Source: Ancylostoma caninum (Eukaryota > Nematoda > Chromadorea > Rhabditida > Ancylostomatidae). From it: DNA of 64,000 nt. The notes beneath the pieces were generated by a model. The model did no database searches. It worked only from the letters and a program-made list of their open reading frames with translations, and was not told where the DNA came from. The number at the start of each line of letters is the position of its first letter. Position 1 is the first letter of the stretch. A program made the position numbers and the translations under genes. Positions 43,657 through 54,277 of this stretch are shown here, piece after piece. Where the stretch lies: positions 372,001 to 436,000 of the forward strand of contig JBAJFG010000582.1 of NCBI GenBank assembly GCA_037903475.1, in the 5' to 3' direction.

Positions 43657-43734
43657 ATGGACTGGTCCAAGGTCCAGGCTTCTGCCTCGTCCATGCGAGC
43701 GCCGAAGCAGAAGCCTGGACCTTGGACAGTCCAT
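43657..43734. repeat. Hairpin with ~29-bp arms
   Basis: ATGGACTGGTCCAAGGTCCA continuing GGCTTCTGC is followed, after about 20 nt, by its reverse complement with a single-base deletion (GCAGAAGCCTGGACCTTGGA, CAGTCCAT). It lies 36 bp before the SINE target duplication. Confidence 0.85.
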
Positions 43735-43781
43735 TTTCCAGAGTTTTTTGCATCAGAAATTTCAACCGTAATTCGTACCAA

Positions 43782-44067
43782 GGGCGCGTGTGGCGCAGTG
43801 GTAAGAGGCTCGCTGCGCACACACACGATCGATGGTTCGATCCCGCCCGAGGCCAACCAAGCCTTCCATCCCTCCGGGGTCGGTAAATTGGTACCAGAGG
43901 AGTCTGGGAGGATGAAGCACTGACTTGGTACATCGGGTGCCCCCCGCAAGTCATTGTACAGGGCACATACGCATTCAACGCCTCTACGATGCTCAGATGA
44001 AGTCGAATGCGTGGCGCATCCCTCGTGACGGGATTGATTAACGCCGACCACTTTATCCTTATCCTTT
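43782..44067 (+). mobile_element. tRNA-derived SINE, 286 bp
   Basis: The 5' end carries a pol III A box TGGCGCAGTGGT (43791-43802) and B box GGTTCGATCCC (43834-43844), as in a tRNA. The rest is unrelated to tRNA and ends with a short tandem tail TTATCCTTATCCTTT. The 12-bp target duplication AATTCGTACCAA is perfect at 43770-43781 and 44068-44079. This is the structure of a tRNA-derived short interspersed element moved by LINE machinery. The presence of an intact promoter and perfect duplication suggests recent movement. Confidence 0.9.
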
Positions 44068-44079
44068 AATTCGTACCAA

Positions 44080-45971
44080 AGAAGACTCTGTGGGTACGAA
44101 AAGTCGAAAGCTATTTGGATAGCTACTAGAAAACAATTTTCACGAAACTTTGTTGAGCTTTTTCGACCCACTCCGTATAAGTAAACATACTCTAAGTTGG
44201 GCAGGACATATGTCTTACACCCTTGGTATAAAAGAGAATCGGGTGCCTAATGCAGAAAACATAATAGGTCAAAAAGTCTCTCAGAGAAATTCCTGGTATC
44301 ATATTGATAACAGTGGGAGCCAATAACGCAAGAAAGTTCAAATTTACATCACATACGTTCCCGATATGCCTTGCCGCCACGTTGCTGGCCTTCCTGCTTT
44401 GTTCTCCATCATTCATTGATCACTGATGATCTTCATCTTCTCGCCGTTGCTTTTACTCGAAATCACACCATCAAACACTCTATCTTATGTATTTTACGAG
44501 AATGATGTAAGCTTCTTGGCCCCCTTTTTCAAGCATGGACTGATCTGTCTGCGGTTTCCTTAGAACTAGAGAGGTTCCCCCACTGTGACGCCTAAGTACG
44601 TTGTTTATCGTTGAATAAATCAAGCTCAATCGTGGCATCCCCGAGACAAAGTCGTAAAGAGGTCACAAAGGATCATCTTGTGCAGAAGGTCTGGAGAAGT
44701 AATCACCCCGAGCTAGGATTCATCTATGCATAACTCTCGAGTACGTGCTACTGAAACCCCGCAATCCTGCATTGGCTGCGAAGCCAAAGTGGAATTGCAG
44801 GGTTTCTGCACCGTAAATACCCTTGCTATTTAAACATGGAGGAAAATTTCTATTCTGTTAGGGAGTGGAGGGGGAACTCTCCGAGGTGTACGAATTTCCG
44901 CAGAAGGTGCGCTTTTTTGAGTGATTTATTAGGAAGGCTACTTGGCTCCGCCCTGTCCCTGCCCAAAGGCACCTCAAAATTTGGGGCTCGGAAATGGAGG
45001 TTTTCAGCAGCTTTGCATGGAATCATGTACACCTTCGTGATCAACAGCTCCTAAAAGTTCGTTCACATAGGCATCTCAAAAACGAGGACCGTGTCTTTAA
45101 CTAATCAACTGCTAGATCTGGGTTTCCTAAGAATAAGTGGTCAATAGGATAATAACCAGTCACGTAGACCTCTGCTGTTTGCCTTGTTTTCGTTACATGA
45201 GCAGCATGCGTAGTTCCAATTCTTTTGTAGCGATAAAATTTACAGTCTAGCATAATAGTATTGCAACTGAGAGATCAGGAATTGACATTTCACAGTAACT
45301 TTGAGGCCAACGTTCAATGTTCTTCCTCTAATCAAGGAGAAATATCGTATATCATTGTAATTGGGAGAAATCTTCGGTGTGGCCTTTTTTGCCTCTCCTT
45401 GTACCTCTTCCTCTCTCTCTCTCCCACTCCATCATCATCCTCCTGTAACAATGCGCTTTTAACATGCTTTTCCTACACATACGCAACATCATGGATTTTT
45501 GCCTAGATACGTGCGGCCACTAAACGAGAAATCAAGAGAAAATCCACGACCCTGCGAAAATAGTATGAGGGAGCTTGCTGAACTCCTCCTGAGTTGTACC
45601 CATGCGCTTTTCCTACACTCCTCTCTCACCACCTCACCCCCTCGCTCCCCCCTTCCTTCTTCTCTCCCCCCCCCACTTTTTTTACCCTCCTCTCCCATTC
45701 CTCTTGCCCCCCCCCCTCCTGTTTTCACCATGCCTAAACTTTCCGCTTACCTCCGAAAAGGTGTACGAACAATCTCTATTGCACTGCTACTTCACTTTTC
45801 CTAGATCTCGTTTTTATTTTGTGGCTCTCACTCCGGTGTCCTTTTCTTTTAGCGTGATTACGCTTTAATGAGCCAGATCTGTGAATTTATTTGCTATAAA
45901 AGTCAACCAGTCAAGTTCCACTACTCTCGTTTGCTTTTATAGTTCTACGCCAAAGCCCGTAGAAAGCTGAA
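44080..45971. other. Intergenic
   Basis: Contains an imperfect hairpin at about 44,753-44,805 (GAAACCCCGCAAT with ATTGCAGGGTTTC) and a pyrimidine-rich tract at about 45,605-45,725. No exon is supported. Confidence 0.4.
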
Positions 45972-46123
45972 ATGATCCCCTCCGGAACGACCCTTGGATC
46001 TGGCCTGAACGTATGCGAGATGTCTGTCACAGAGCCATCGCAGATTCTACACAGGGCTGTCGCAAACACGCCGTTCGACAACGTCGTTGACCTGCTGACA
46101 TCTGAAAATGGAGTCTCGGAGAG
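45972..46123 (+). CDS. Probable first coding exon of an unrecognised gene
   Basis: ATG at 45972 opens a frame of 50 codons beginning MIPSGTTLGSGLNVCEMSVT and including TPFDNVVDLLTSENG, ending at donor GAGAG|GTAACG in phase 2. A trans- or cis-splice acceptor (TTTGCTTTTATAG) lies about 30 bp upstream. Codon content is mixed and unlike the AT-rich surroundings. A possible next piece after CTTCTCCCCAG at 46,296 reads SSSLASPRASH in phase, but soon stops. The remaining exons were not located. Function unknown. Confidence 0.45.
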
Positions 46124-47118
46124 GTAACGACGCTATTTATCATTCATCGGCGCCCCTTCGACGATTTTTCATCGCGTTCTGCCGCCTATTATTTTGCCAC
46201 CGGTGAGAGCATGCGCCGAGCCGCTTCCATGCTTTCATACTCTGTCCGTGTATACTCGGTAATGTAACAAGTGTTCAATATCTTCTTCTCCCCAGCTCCT
46301 CATCGCTAGCTTCTCCGAGAGCTTCGCATATTGTAACTCGGATTCTTGCAGAAATATAAGCTGTATTCTTCTGCAGACAGAGGTGAAAAATTCTTTGAGC
46401 ACATTCCATGGAATAACAGTTAGACTTCCTCATGCGGTAGAAAATTCCCACCTTTCTCACTCGGACTTGTTTGTTCTCTCCCAAGAAGCAACAATCCCAA
46501 TAAGTGTCCAATTAGAATCTTTAGAGCATACATATTTCAACAGAACTATTGTAAGGATATCTTGATAGCTAATTTTTGTCTGGATGGGCTTTTAAGCTTG
46601 GAATGTAGCAGAAATTGGACCGTAAATTTCTCAGATATTCTCTGAGATATTTCTCTTTCTTGCAGGTATTTCTCTGTCTAAAATTTATTTGCATTGCTCT
46701 TCGTATTCGTATCCCTCTATCTTCGTATTCCTTCACTTGCTTACTTGGCTTACTTCACAGTAATTTGATTTGCTTCATTTGATAACAGTGTCGCGAATCA
46801 CCTCTTCCACGGATACACATGAAAGTGTGCATAGGATGACATATTTTTGGAAGACTCCTTAGATACTCAGCTAACGACTATTGTCATCAATTTCACGTTT
46901 ACTATGTTGCAAATACCAACCTTACCAACCCTTGCTGTGGATCAATGATGATCCCATCATTTCTTGCAGCTTTCTGCTGTTGTATGTAATTACTGTTTTG
47001 TTGACATTACGGATTTGCTGGCTGCACTACTCAGGTTGCTTGTTTGTCTCCTCATAATTTTTGATTATAAAGTATTCGTTTCTGCGTTCACTGAAGCTCA
47101 AAAGCTTTGTTTTATCCC

Positions 47119-47430
47119 TCACTTCCTCGAATATAAGTAAATCTCACCTGCATCTCCAAAGGTCTCAATCACCTCTGCAAACACTATAATTGCTGTCCTT
47201 GGATTGATGGCCCATGAAAACACCCATAGGAATACTGCAGATTTGCGTGAGCAAAACAAATCTGGGCCCCTAGTGAAAAGTAAAGGCGGTGAGATAAACT
47301 CCAAAATTCACCACCATGCTTAAGGCGATGATTGCATACCAGTTCACATCGATGGAGTGAGTATACATAGGATAGCAGATCATTGCCACCCACGTCACTG
47401 CTAGAGCATGCATGTGGCAACAGAGGAGAT
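47119..47430 (-). pseudogene. Receptor-like membrane segments, probable pseudogene
   Basis: The minus strand reads VTWVAMICYPMYTHSIDVNW then YAIIALSMVVNFGVYLTAF, two plausible membrane helices, and then stops; a different frame downstream gives AVFLWVFSWAINPRTAIIVF ending at donor TGCAG|GTGAGA. The frame change indicates decay or an unseen intron. Hydrophobicity and layout suggest a nematode 7TM receptor, family unassigned. The 5' part lies in one arm of a palindrome. Confidence 0.3.
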
Positions 47431-47752
47431 CATCACCCTGTTAGGAGCTGATCGCCTTCTCCTGCTGTGGAAACAGTGCGAGAGGTGACTAGACGCAGAA
47501 TTAGCTATAGCGACCGCCTCACTCTGCGTCTACTCATCTCTTCCACTTTTTCTACAGCATGAGAAGGCGATCAGCTCCCAACAGGGTGATGATCTCCTTT
47601 GTTGCCACATACGTGGTCTAGCAGTGACGTGGGTGGCGATGATCTGCTATCCTATACCCCATTGATATGAGCTGGCATGCAATCATCGCCTAAAGCGTGG
47701 TGGTGAGTTTTGGAGCTCATCTCACGCCATGACACTTTACTCCGGGCCCTGG
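47262..47752. repeat. Half-kilobase palindrome containing two opposed receptor-like exons
   Basis: The left arm 47262-47500 and the right arm 47524-47752 are imperfect reverse complements separated by about 23 bp. Matching words include TAGGATAGCAGATCAT, CCACCCACGTCACTGCTAGA, GGAGATCATCACCCTGTT and GAGCTGATCGCCTTCTC. The right arm has extra stops in the frame that is open on the left, so the two copies have diverged. Confidence 0.85.
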
Positions 47753-48121
47753 TATGGAGTAGTTTACATTCAACATCAACGAAGTATGTACATATATCTC
47801 CGAGCTCCACCTAACATCCGTCTACTTCTTCCAAAGATTTTATTGAGGGTAGGTGATGTCTAAATCTCTCACAACACCCTTGTTATAGCCTGTCGTTCCT
47901 GGACTATCAACTTTGCAGTCAGCTACGGCTATTGTGCTCTCATTCTCTGTTCATGTTTAGTTTTCTTTTACAATGCGTATCCATTCTAAAACTACTCGGG
48001 TTAAAGGGATTCGCATACCCATAAATTCTAGTCTTGACAATTAAAAGAGAAAATAACATACCATAAATACCGTTCGGCTGCAGTTGCAGTTTGGGTGGGG
48101 AAAAGTGGCTTCATCGAAGAA

Positions 48122-48265
48122 TTATCTCCACGGCTTCAGTTCCAAGGTTAAAACTAATTCTGAAAATTCATTACAGGCTCCCTTAATCAAAAACAAGTAC
48201 AATGATCCAACAAAAATCAACAAAATCACTGCCAATGTAGTTAAAATACGAAAGTTCTGCACGTT
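48122..48265 (-). pseudogene. Receptor-like exon fragment
   Basis: After acceptor TTTTTATTCCAG the minus strand encodes NVQNFRILTTLAVILLIFVG and SLYLFLIKG, a membrane helix preceded by a Q-N-x-R-I-L motif reminiscent of the region before TM6 in sre receptors. It ends in a stop at 48122. A single exon with no confirmed partners. Confidence 0.3.
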
Positions 48266-48325
48266 CTGGAATAAAAATTGCCCCAAGAGGAAGGGTTGTG
48301 AGAGGGTTGTTACCGCAACCAGCAC

Positions 48326-49914
48326 TCAATGTCCCTGTTTTTTTTTTGGAAATTCATGAAAATAATGATCCTGTTTTCTCAAAACTGTTACTTAACTACA
48401 AGAGCCCTGCACATCCTCGAACTGGAAAACCTACTTAAGTTTTGTTCTTCTACGATTTTCTGCAAAGAAATTTTAATTGAGCACATCGCCAACTGAGTAG
48501 TAGTTCACTCAAGTGAAAAAAATTAGTGCGATTGAAATTTTTTCCACTCTCGAAGTAGTAAGAACACGCAAATTTGTATTCTGAATTAATTCTTCGAAGT
48601 AAAATTAATTCGCTCCCTCTGACGCAACGCAGATATTATTCCCAGCCTTCAAATCGCAGTGTCTCCCTTTCACAGTGTTGAGTCAAGTGCTTCTATACTA
48701 AAGCCGCTCACGCCATCTCCGTTCTCACATTCGTCACATTGAAATGGAGTCGCCCGTTGATGAGAAGCAGACATACGTTTTGATCCATTGCTAATTATTA
48801 TACTATCACTTCTTACACTGATTGCTTGCACTAATTCTAAGCTCGGACGAGGTGTATGTAAACTTCTTTTGCAAACGTAAATGGAGGACTTCCCTATGGG
48901 GGTTCTTTGAGAATGTCGATTTTCAAAGAGAACCATCGCAAATGTATAATTTTTGGAATGCAATGCAGTGCACAGTCTTCGCAATGCTGCGGTCATTTTC
49001 ATTCAGCCTTAGATACAGCAGAGACACGCCTTTTTTGTGGTAGCGCTCTGGTTCTAATGGATCTTCATGAGGCTCTCAGATGAAAAAGTCAAAATAAACC
49101 TCAGAAAATGAAAAATAAAGCCGTTGAGAGAATTGGCTCTCAAATTATTGATAAAAATCCTTGAAGTGAAACCGTACTGAAGAAATGATGAGGAGTTCAG
49201 AAAAGCGCACACAATCTTTGAAACCATTTCACGAAGCTTTCGGTAAATGAGGCGCTCATACCTGCACCTCCCCCCCCCCCCTTTCCCTCCCATCCTCCGG
49301 ACTGCTACTGCCTGACGTACATTACTTAGCGCCTCACGAGTTAGGATATGTAAGTGTCGTTAGCATTCACGCTTTCACTCTTGAGTGCTGCGACTCCAAA
49401 AACTGTTGTGTAGAGTCTACATGAAACAATTTTACTGCAAAACTAGAGTGATTTTTCTGTCAAATATTTGCAAAGACTTTTACCTTCGTTTCATTCATTT
49501 TATTACATTTCCTCTACTATTTTAGTTTCCTATTAACCTTGTTCTTATTGGAGAAAAGCCTTATTTACTGTTTTTTTGTTTCCAGATCATTAACTACTTC
49601 ATTAATTCTTTTAGTTTTTTTTTTGTCTTTTCAAATTGCATGTCATCATATTTTTCATTATTTTAGTTGGTGCCACACTCTTTCAATTAGTACATGTCAT
49701 GAGGTAATGGCTTAACACTTCCATTGCGTATTGTGTATGTTGGACGTAATAAAATTAATTAATTCAATTAAAGTCACTACATACACAGATTGCTTTCATA
49801 ATGAAATAGGCCTTATTGTATAAATAGGCTCAGGTCAGTGTTTATCTACATCTTATGCTCTAATTTGCTTTCAAATAAACAATTTACAGTAGATACGTGC
49901 ATCTCACACGCCTG
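48326..49914. other. Intergenic
   Basis: No supported exon. AATAAAATTAATTAATTCAATT near 49,748 resembles a non-LTR tail, without coding remnants. A C-run lies at about 49,269-49,280. Confidence 0.35.
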
Positions 49915-50104
49915 CATCTACTACAGGGCACTCCAAACGGCCGTGTGCAAAGGACGGACCTCGGCGCGACGTGGCACTCGGGTTTTCTGTTGGCAGAAGC
50001 AGACAACCAGAGCCACATGCAGAATCTCTGTGTCTCTGCCCAAGGGAGCCGTGCCGCGGTCCCGCCATTTGCACACGGCCGCTTGGAGTTCTCTGTATAC
50101 GATG
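49915..50104. repeat. Imperfect palindrome of about 190 bp
   Basis: CATCTACTACAGGGCACTCC and AACGGCCGTGTGCAAA on the left pair with TTTGCACACGGCCGCTTGG and AGTTCTCTGTATACGATG on the right. The centre is near 50,010. It is markedly GC-rich compared with its flanks, and open frames on both strands are a consequence of composition. Confidence 0.75.
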
Positions 50105-52679
50105 GGGTATATAGAACCAGTTGCAGCTCTGACGCGGCGCGGGCGCATAGCAGATACAGGTGTCGCAACTTTTGCTGCTGCACGTTGTCTTCTTCATTCT
50201 TGGTATACATGCCACTTTGACTTTTAACTTAAACTTTTAAATTTTGAATTAATGGGAAGCCTCTCACGACTACGTGCGCGCGTCATACGTGCGAGTGATG
50301 CACGTATGTATCATTATATCGCCCAATGGTATGAATTAGTGTTTATGCGGTGTAAATCATCGAGTACAGCATAATCTTCAAAGATCCTAAAATTTTATTG
50401 GATCTAGAGAATAGCTTTTGCAATGACGTGTTTCCCTGTTGAGATGAGTGTCTTGCTCTTCTCGGGCTGGTCTTTCCGAAAAAAAAATTCTTTGCTCGAG
50501 AACAAAGCCAGTGCAGTAGCAGGTCTTGTGAAAATACAAGTGGATGTACAAACAAAGCAGGTGAAGTAAAACGATAGTTATTTGATTAGAGCTTAGAGTG
50601 TTTCAACGGAACAAAACGCAGCGTTTTCCAATTCTAACATCATGTACAAAGTTATTTCCTCCCTTTTTCTTTTTCTTTTTTTCTTCTGGAGCAGAATAAA
50701 AAAGCAAAATAAGATTCTAACAATCCTGCCATTGCCCTGCTTCTCTATCTGTGAAGTTAGAGACCACCTGTCTCCAGAATGAGGCGCTCACTCCTCCTGG
50801 TGACCCACCCTAACCCTTACACGTGTTTTCAATTTGTCTGCCGCCATAGCGGCCGGTCTCACCCCACTCAAACATACGAAACGTCCTTTTTTTCGCTCTG
50901 CAAATCCAGCACTGCTCATACATTACCGCTTTTTCGTCGCGTACTCGGCGATGTATAGTCGCTTCTTGGATACGTTCCTGAAAAACTGAAATCTGAAACG
51001 TTGATGTCGGCTGAGAGGTTTCTTTCGTTCACTTGAGAGAATTTCGCCTCGGCGGTACGCTATAGCTGCCGCGTGCAGCCAAGGCCGATTTTTGTTTCCT
51101 CTATATTTTCCAGACATTTCCGATTGTGTTAACTGTTTTGCAGCTTTTGCAATTGCTCACTGGTCGAGGAAATGTACCATTTCGTTTACCGAGCTACTTA
51201 ACGACGAGGATGTTACGGTTCCACTAGGCAACCAGAATGAGCTTTTTAAGCAGAAACGAGCCTATTCTACCACTGCTTCTGAATCGGAACTGTACATGAA
51301 AAATATGATCATGAAGAAACCAAAAAATGTAGAGAAATATCCATGGATAAGTTTCTTTCAAAGAATAATTTGCAATTTCTGACGGTTCAATGTGAACATA
51401 CAAAGGGGCGGGGGACATCACGTTCGTACCGAGAGGTATAGGGTGCGCAAAAAATACAGTAACAGCGCTCGTTTCTCCTCTAAAGAAAATCGTTTTACCT
51501 TGAACTTAGACTCAGTTGAGATCTCTTTTCACGATGTTTTCCCCTAGCAGTGCTCCGGCCCATAAGCCATGTTTGTTTCAGGACTCAAGCGAAAATATGG
51601 TTTAGGTTCTGTTGGTTTCACCGAGTGACCACCCATTTCCTTGGGTCTCAGTCAGTAGGGTTACTACGTCTCGGTAATACCCGAGACCAGGGCTTGTTCA
51701 TTTCCTCATAGGAATCTGGATTAGTTGGGGAAGCACTTTAGAAACTGTTATATGTATGTCCCGAACCCCAACCACTTGCGCACCCCGGTCAAGGACTTGA
51801 CTTAGCATCTTGGGTTCTATGTCATAATGACAGGTGATACCCCGAGGAGACGCGTTACGTTATGTCAAATATGACCCGGCAAACATAAATCCTTCAACTG
51901 TCTTTCAAATTACATGTGAATTCTTTTTCGGTGTACATTTTTCCGTGCTACCGTATTTACAGCCCACCCTGTACTTGTGAGAACATCGGAAAGTTTCCGA
52001 CCTTGACCTGCTCCATTCCTTTTTCCTCAAAACTTTGAGTGCGGTTCGAAGTCAGCTCGAAGTCTTTCATGCTATCATGCCATCTTTCATATTCTCGAGC
52101 TGGCGAGTTCAAAAATTAAGACGCTTTATAGCGTAGCCATGGTGGGATTTTCGTGCTTCTGGACAGCGCTTCGCTGCCACAAGAGAACTTGCGAGTTCGG
52201 ATTATTCACGCACTCTATGGTCCGGGCCTGGTATCAAGGAACCATATTCTGTTTAGAAATTGGGAGCAAAGCCTTTGAGCAACGAGATTCAGGCGAACTG
52301 AAGCTTTCCCTTGAAAGCTACTCTGACACATTTAATTTTAAAAAAAGCTGTTTCAACAGTTCAGCAGTTTGAAAAAAAAACTATTTCAACATTTCAAAAA
52401 ATTGAAGTCGATGGGCCATTAGATGAACGGAATTTCGGCAATCTCGAAAATAATCTAGGTCGGAAACTTTTTGATATCCCTGTTAGTATTGGATTGGTGG
52501 GTGAATACTGTGGGTTTCTTCTTTGCATTTTTCTTCAACAGTTGAAGTTTCTAAACGAACGTTTCTCACCAGAACAACCCTCTTCTTCAATTAATGAACA
52601 TGCGTATAGAAAATCTTATCCATACTTGCCATATTTGATTCCACCACTTCGAGAAGGGATGGAATGTCACGTTGCAGTC
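50105..52679. other. Intergenic with weak coding-like stretches
   Basis: A minus-strand frame at 50,923-51,117 (64 residues, very basic, from MSGKYRGNKNRPW) and a plus-strand frame at 51,092-51,382 look mildly coding-like but have no recognisable motif or splice context. Nothing else stands out. Confidence 0.3.
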
Positions 52680-52945
52680 ACGTTGCAATCTCAACGAACT
52701 TTTTTGCGAAGAAATAATCAGCAAAATCAGGTTGAAAGATGGTTCAAGAAGTTTAAATCAAACAGTGGAAGCGTAAGAGATCGAGCTAATCAAGCTAAAG
52801 CCATCGAGTTTCGACGACAAGGAATTTTTAGCAACTCAGAAGACAAGATTCTTTAAGAACGGAGTTTTCTCTCTTCGCTGCGCTAAACAGGTGAAAATTC
52901 GCACACCTTGTGTTTTCCAATTGTCTAAGAGAGGGAAAGGGGGAG

Positions 52946-52976
<31 letters not shown>

Positions 52977-53135
52977 AAGGATCCATGCAGTCGATTCCCA
53001 TACTCTTCCAAGCTTCGTGGACGACGAATGATGGCGGAGTGGTCCATTTTGAAGTCTTCCTGCAAAAGTCTTCGTTGTTGAGCTCCATTCTCCTCAACTC
53101 CAGTGATAACTTCATGGTCGTCGAAAATTGAGGTC
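52680..53135. pseudogene. Possible mariner-like transposase remnants on both strands
   Basis: On the + strand near 52,730-52,790, QVERWFKKFKSNSGSVRDRA resembles the mariner helix-turn-helix block (TVQRWFKRFKSG..SV.DR). On the minus strand near 53,110-53,000, LLQEDFKMDHSAIIRR may be a second helix-turn-helix block, but in the opposite orientation. A GAAA/GA-rich simple repeat lies between, at 52,925-52,980. If both assignments hold, the element was rearranged. Confidence 0.3.
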
Positions 53136-53711
53136 GAGCTCTTTTCATGTAACTCCCGTAGTTGGCAACTCTAATCTAGAATCAGGTTCCCGATGTGCTT
53201 GCAATCCTCCCTCCCCCCTCCTCCTCCCTCTCCCCTCATCTCCCCTCCCCTAATTTTTCTATAGCAGACACTAATAGCAATCCTCATGCATTGGATCGAA
53301 GTCTTGGTCTCAATTACGTGCTAGTCACAGTGACAAGTCTCTTGTTCTGCGTCCAACATTCGATGGCGCGGATCTTGCTACGACTGGTCTAGTTTTTGTA
53401 ATTTCTGTCCATTAGTCATTTCCTCTTGGGAAGGTTTTATATGCTGCTATATTATGTGACCCACTTACAATTAAAATGTCTGGATTCCAGAGAATTGAAT
53501 CGGGAGTCTTCTAAAAGTCCGGGTTCCAGCCGGGCAGCGGAAAAAAAGCATGTCTCACTGGTGGGGAAGAAAAGAGTTCGGGAATGGAAACCGATTTGAT
53601 CGTCGTCCTCACAAACCCCATGTGATAGTGCATTTCTTGTTATAGTCGGCCACACGTTACCCAACAAGACGAGATCATTACATCGCTCGAGGGCTAACAT
53701 CTTCGCGCGAA

Positions 53712-54277
53712 CTCAGAATCCCAAGAACAACCTGTTAACTACCTCAGCCAAGCAATTTTCCGACCACGTCTGAAACTTGTTTACCTAGAAGGTTGCTGAG
53801 AGCTTGCTTTCCGCTTTTTTCACTGACCACTTAGCAGCCGTATGGGATTTCACTTCCACGTTTTCTTGCTGGCAACTCGTTGGTCATTAAGGCTCGTACC
53901 GGAAACAAAATTTGTTAGCAGACATTTTTTCACGTAGTACCACGGTAACCATTGCCTCGGTGTCCCCAATGGTTACATCGTATATTGCGCGAGTGAGGGA
54001 ATTTGACTCTTACTCTTCCTCGTCGACATTGTCCACAGCGTGCCGACAACCTTTCCAACTGAAACGCTCGCTGAAAAACTGTTCATAGGAGAAAGCAGTC
54101 GACAACTTGTCTTGCATCTTCCTTGTCGACAGGTTTTTGTTAGGGAAGGTTTCTTACAATTAGAGGATGCTTCTGGATGGCGTGATGCCGTCAAACTTGT
54201 CGACAACAATAGGCTAGCTGAAAGGGTGTCTGCAAGTTGTTCCGAGAGGTGTACCGAGGACCTGTTCTTGGGGTCTG
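53712..54277. mobile_element. CTCAGAAC-family MITE, diverged uninterrupted copy
   Basis: It begins CTCAGAATCCCAAGAACAA and ends GACCTGTTCTTGGGGTCTG. Internal words (GTCGACAACTTGTCTT, GTCGACAACAATAGGCTAG) and the junction GGTGTCCCCAATGGTTACAT correspond to the copy at 35292-43214 with its inserts removed. It serves as the empty-site reference for the 3.2-kb insertion. Confidence 0.75.

Noticed and set aside
43782..43860. Canonical tRNA gene
   Set aside because: A and B boxes are present but the sequence continues into a SINE body with a tail and target duplications, and no acceptor stem with matching 3' strand was found.
43587..44171. 194-codon minus-strand open frame
   Set aside because: It runs through a hairpin, the target duplication and the whole SINE, so it is composite and not a gene.
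45499..45804. Proline/serine-rich 101-codon frame
   Set aside because: It is produced by a pyrimidine-rich low-complexity tract.
49838..50227. 129-codon + strand frame
   Set aside because: It coincides with a GC-rich imperfect palindrome that opens frames on both strands; no motif or splice context.
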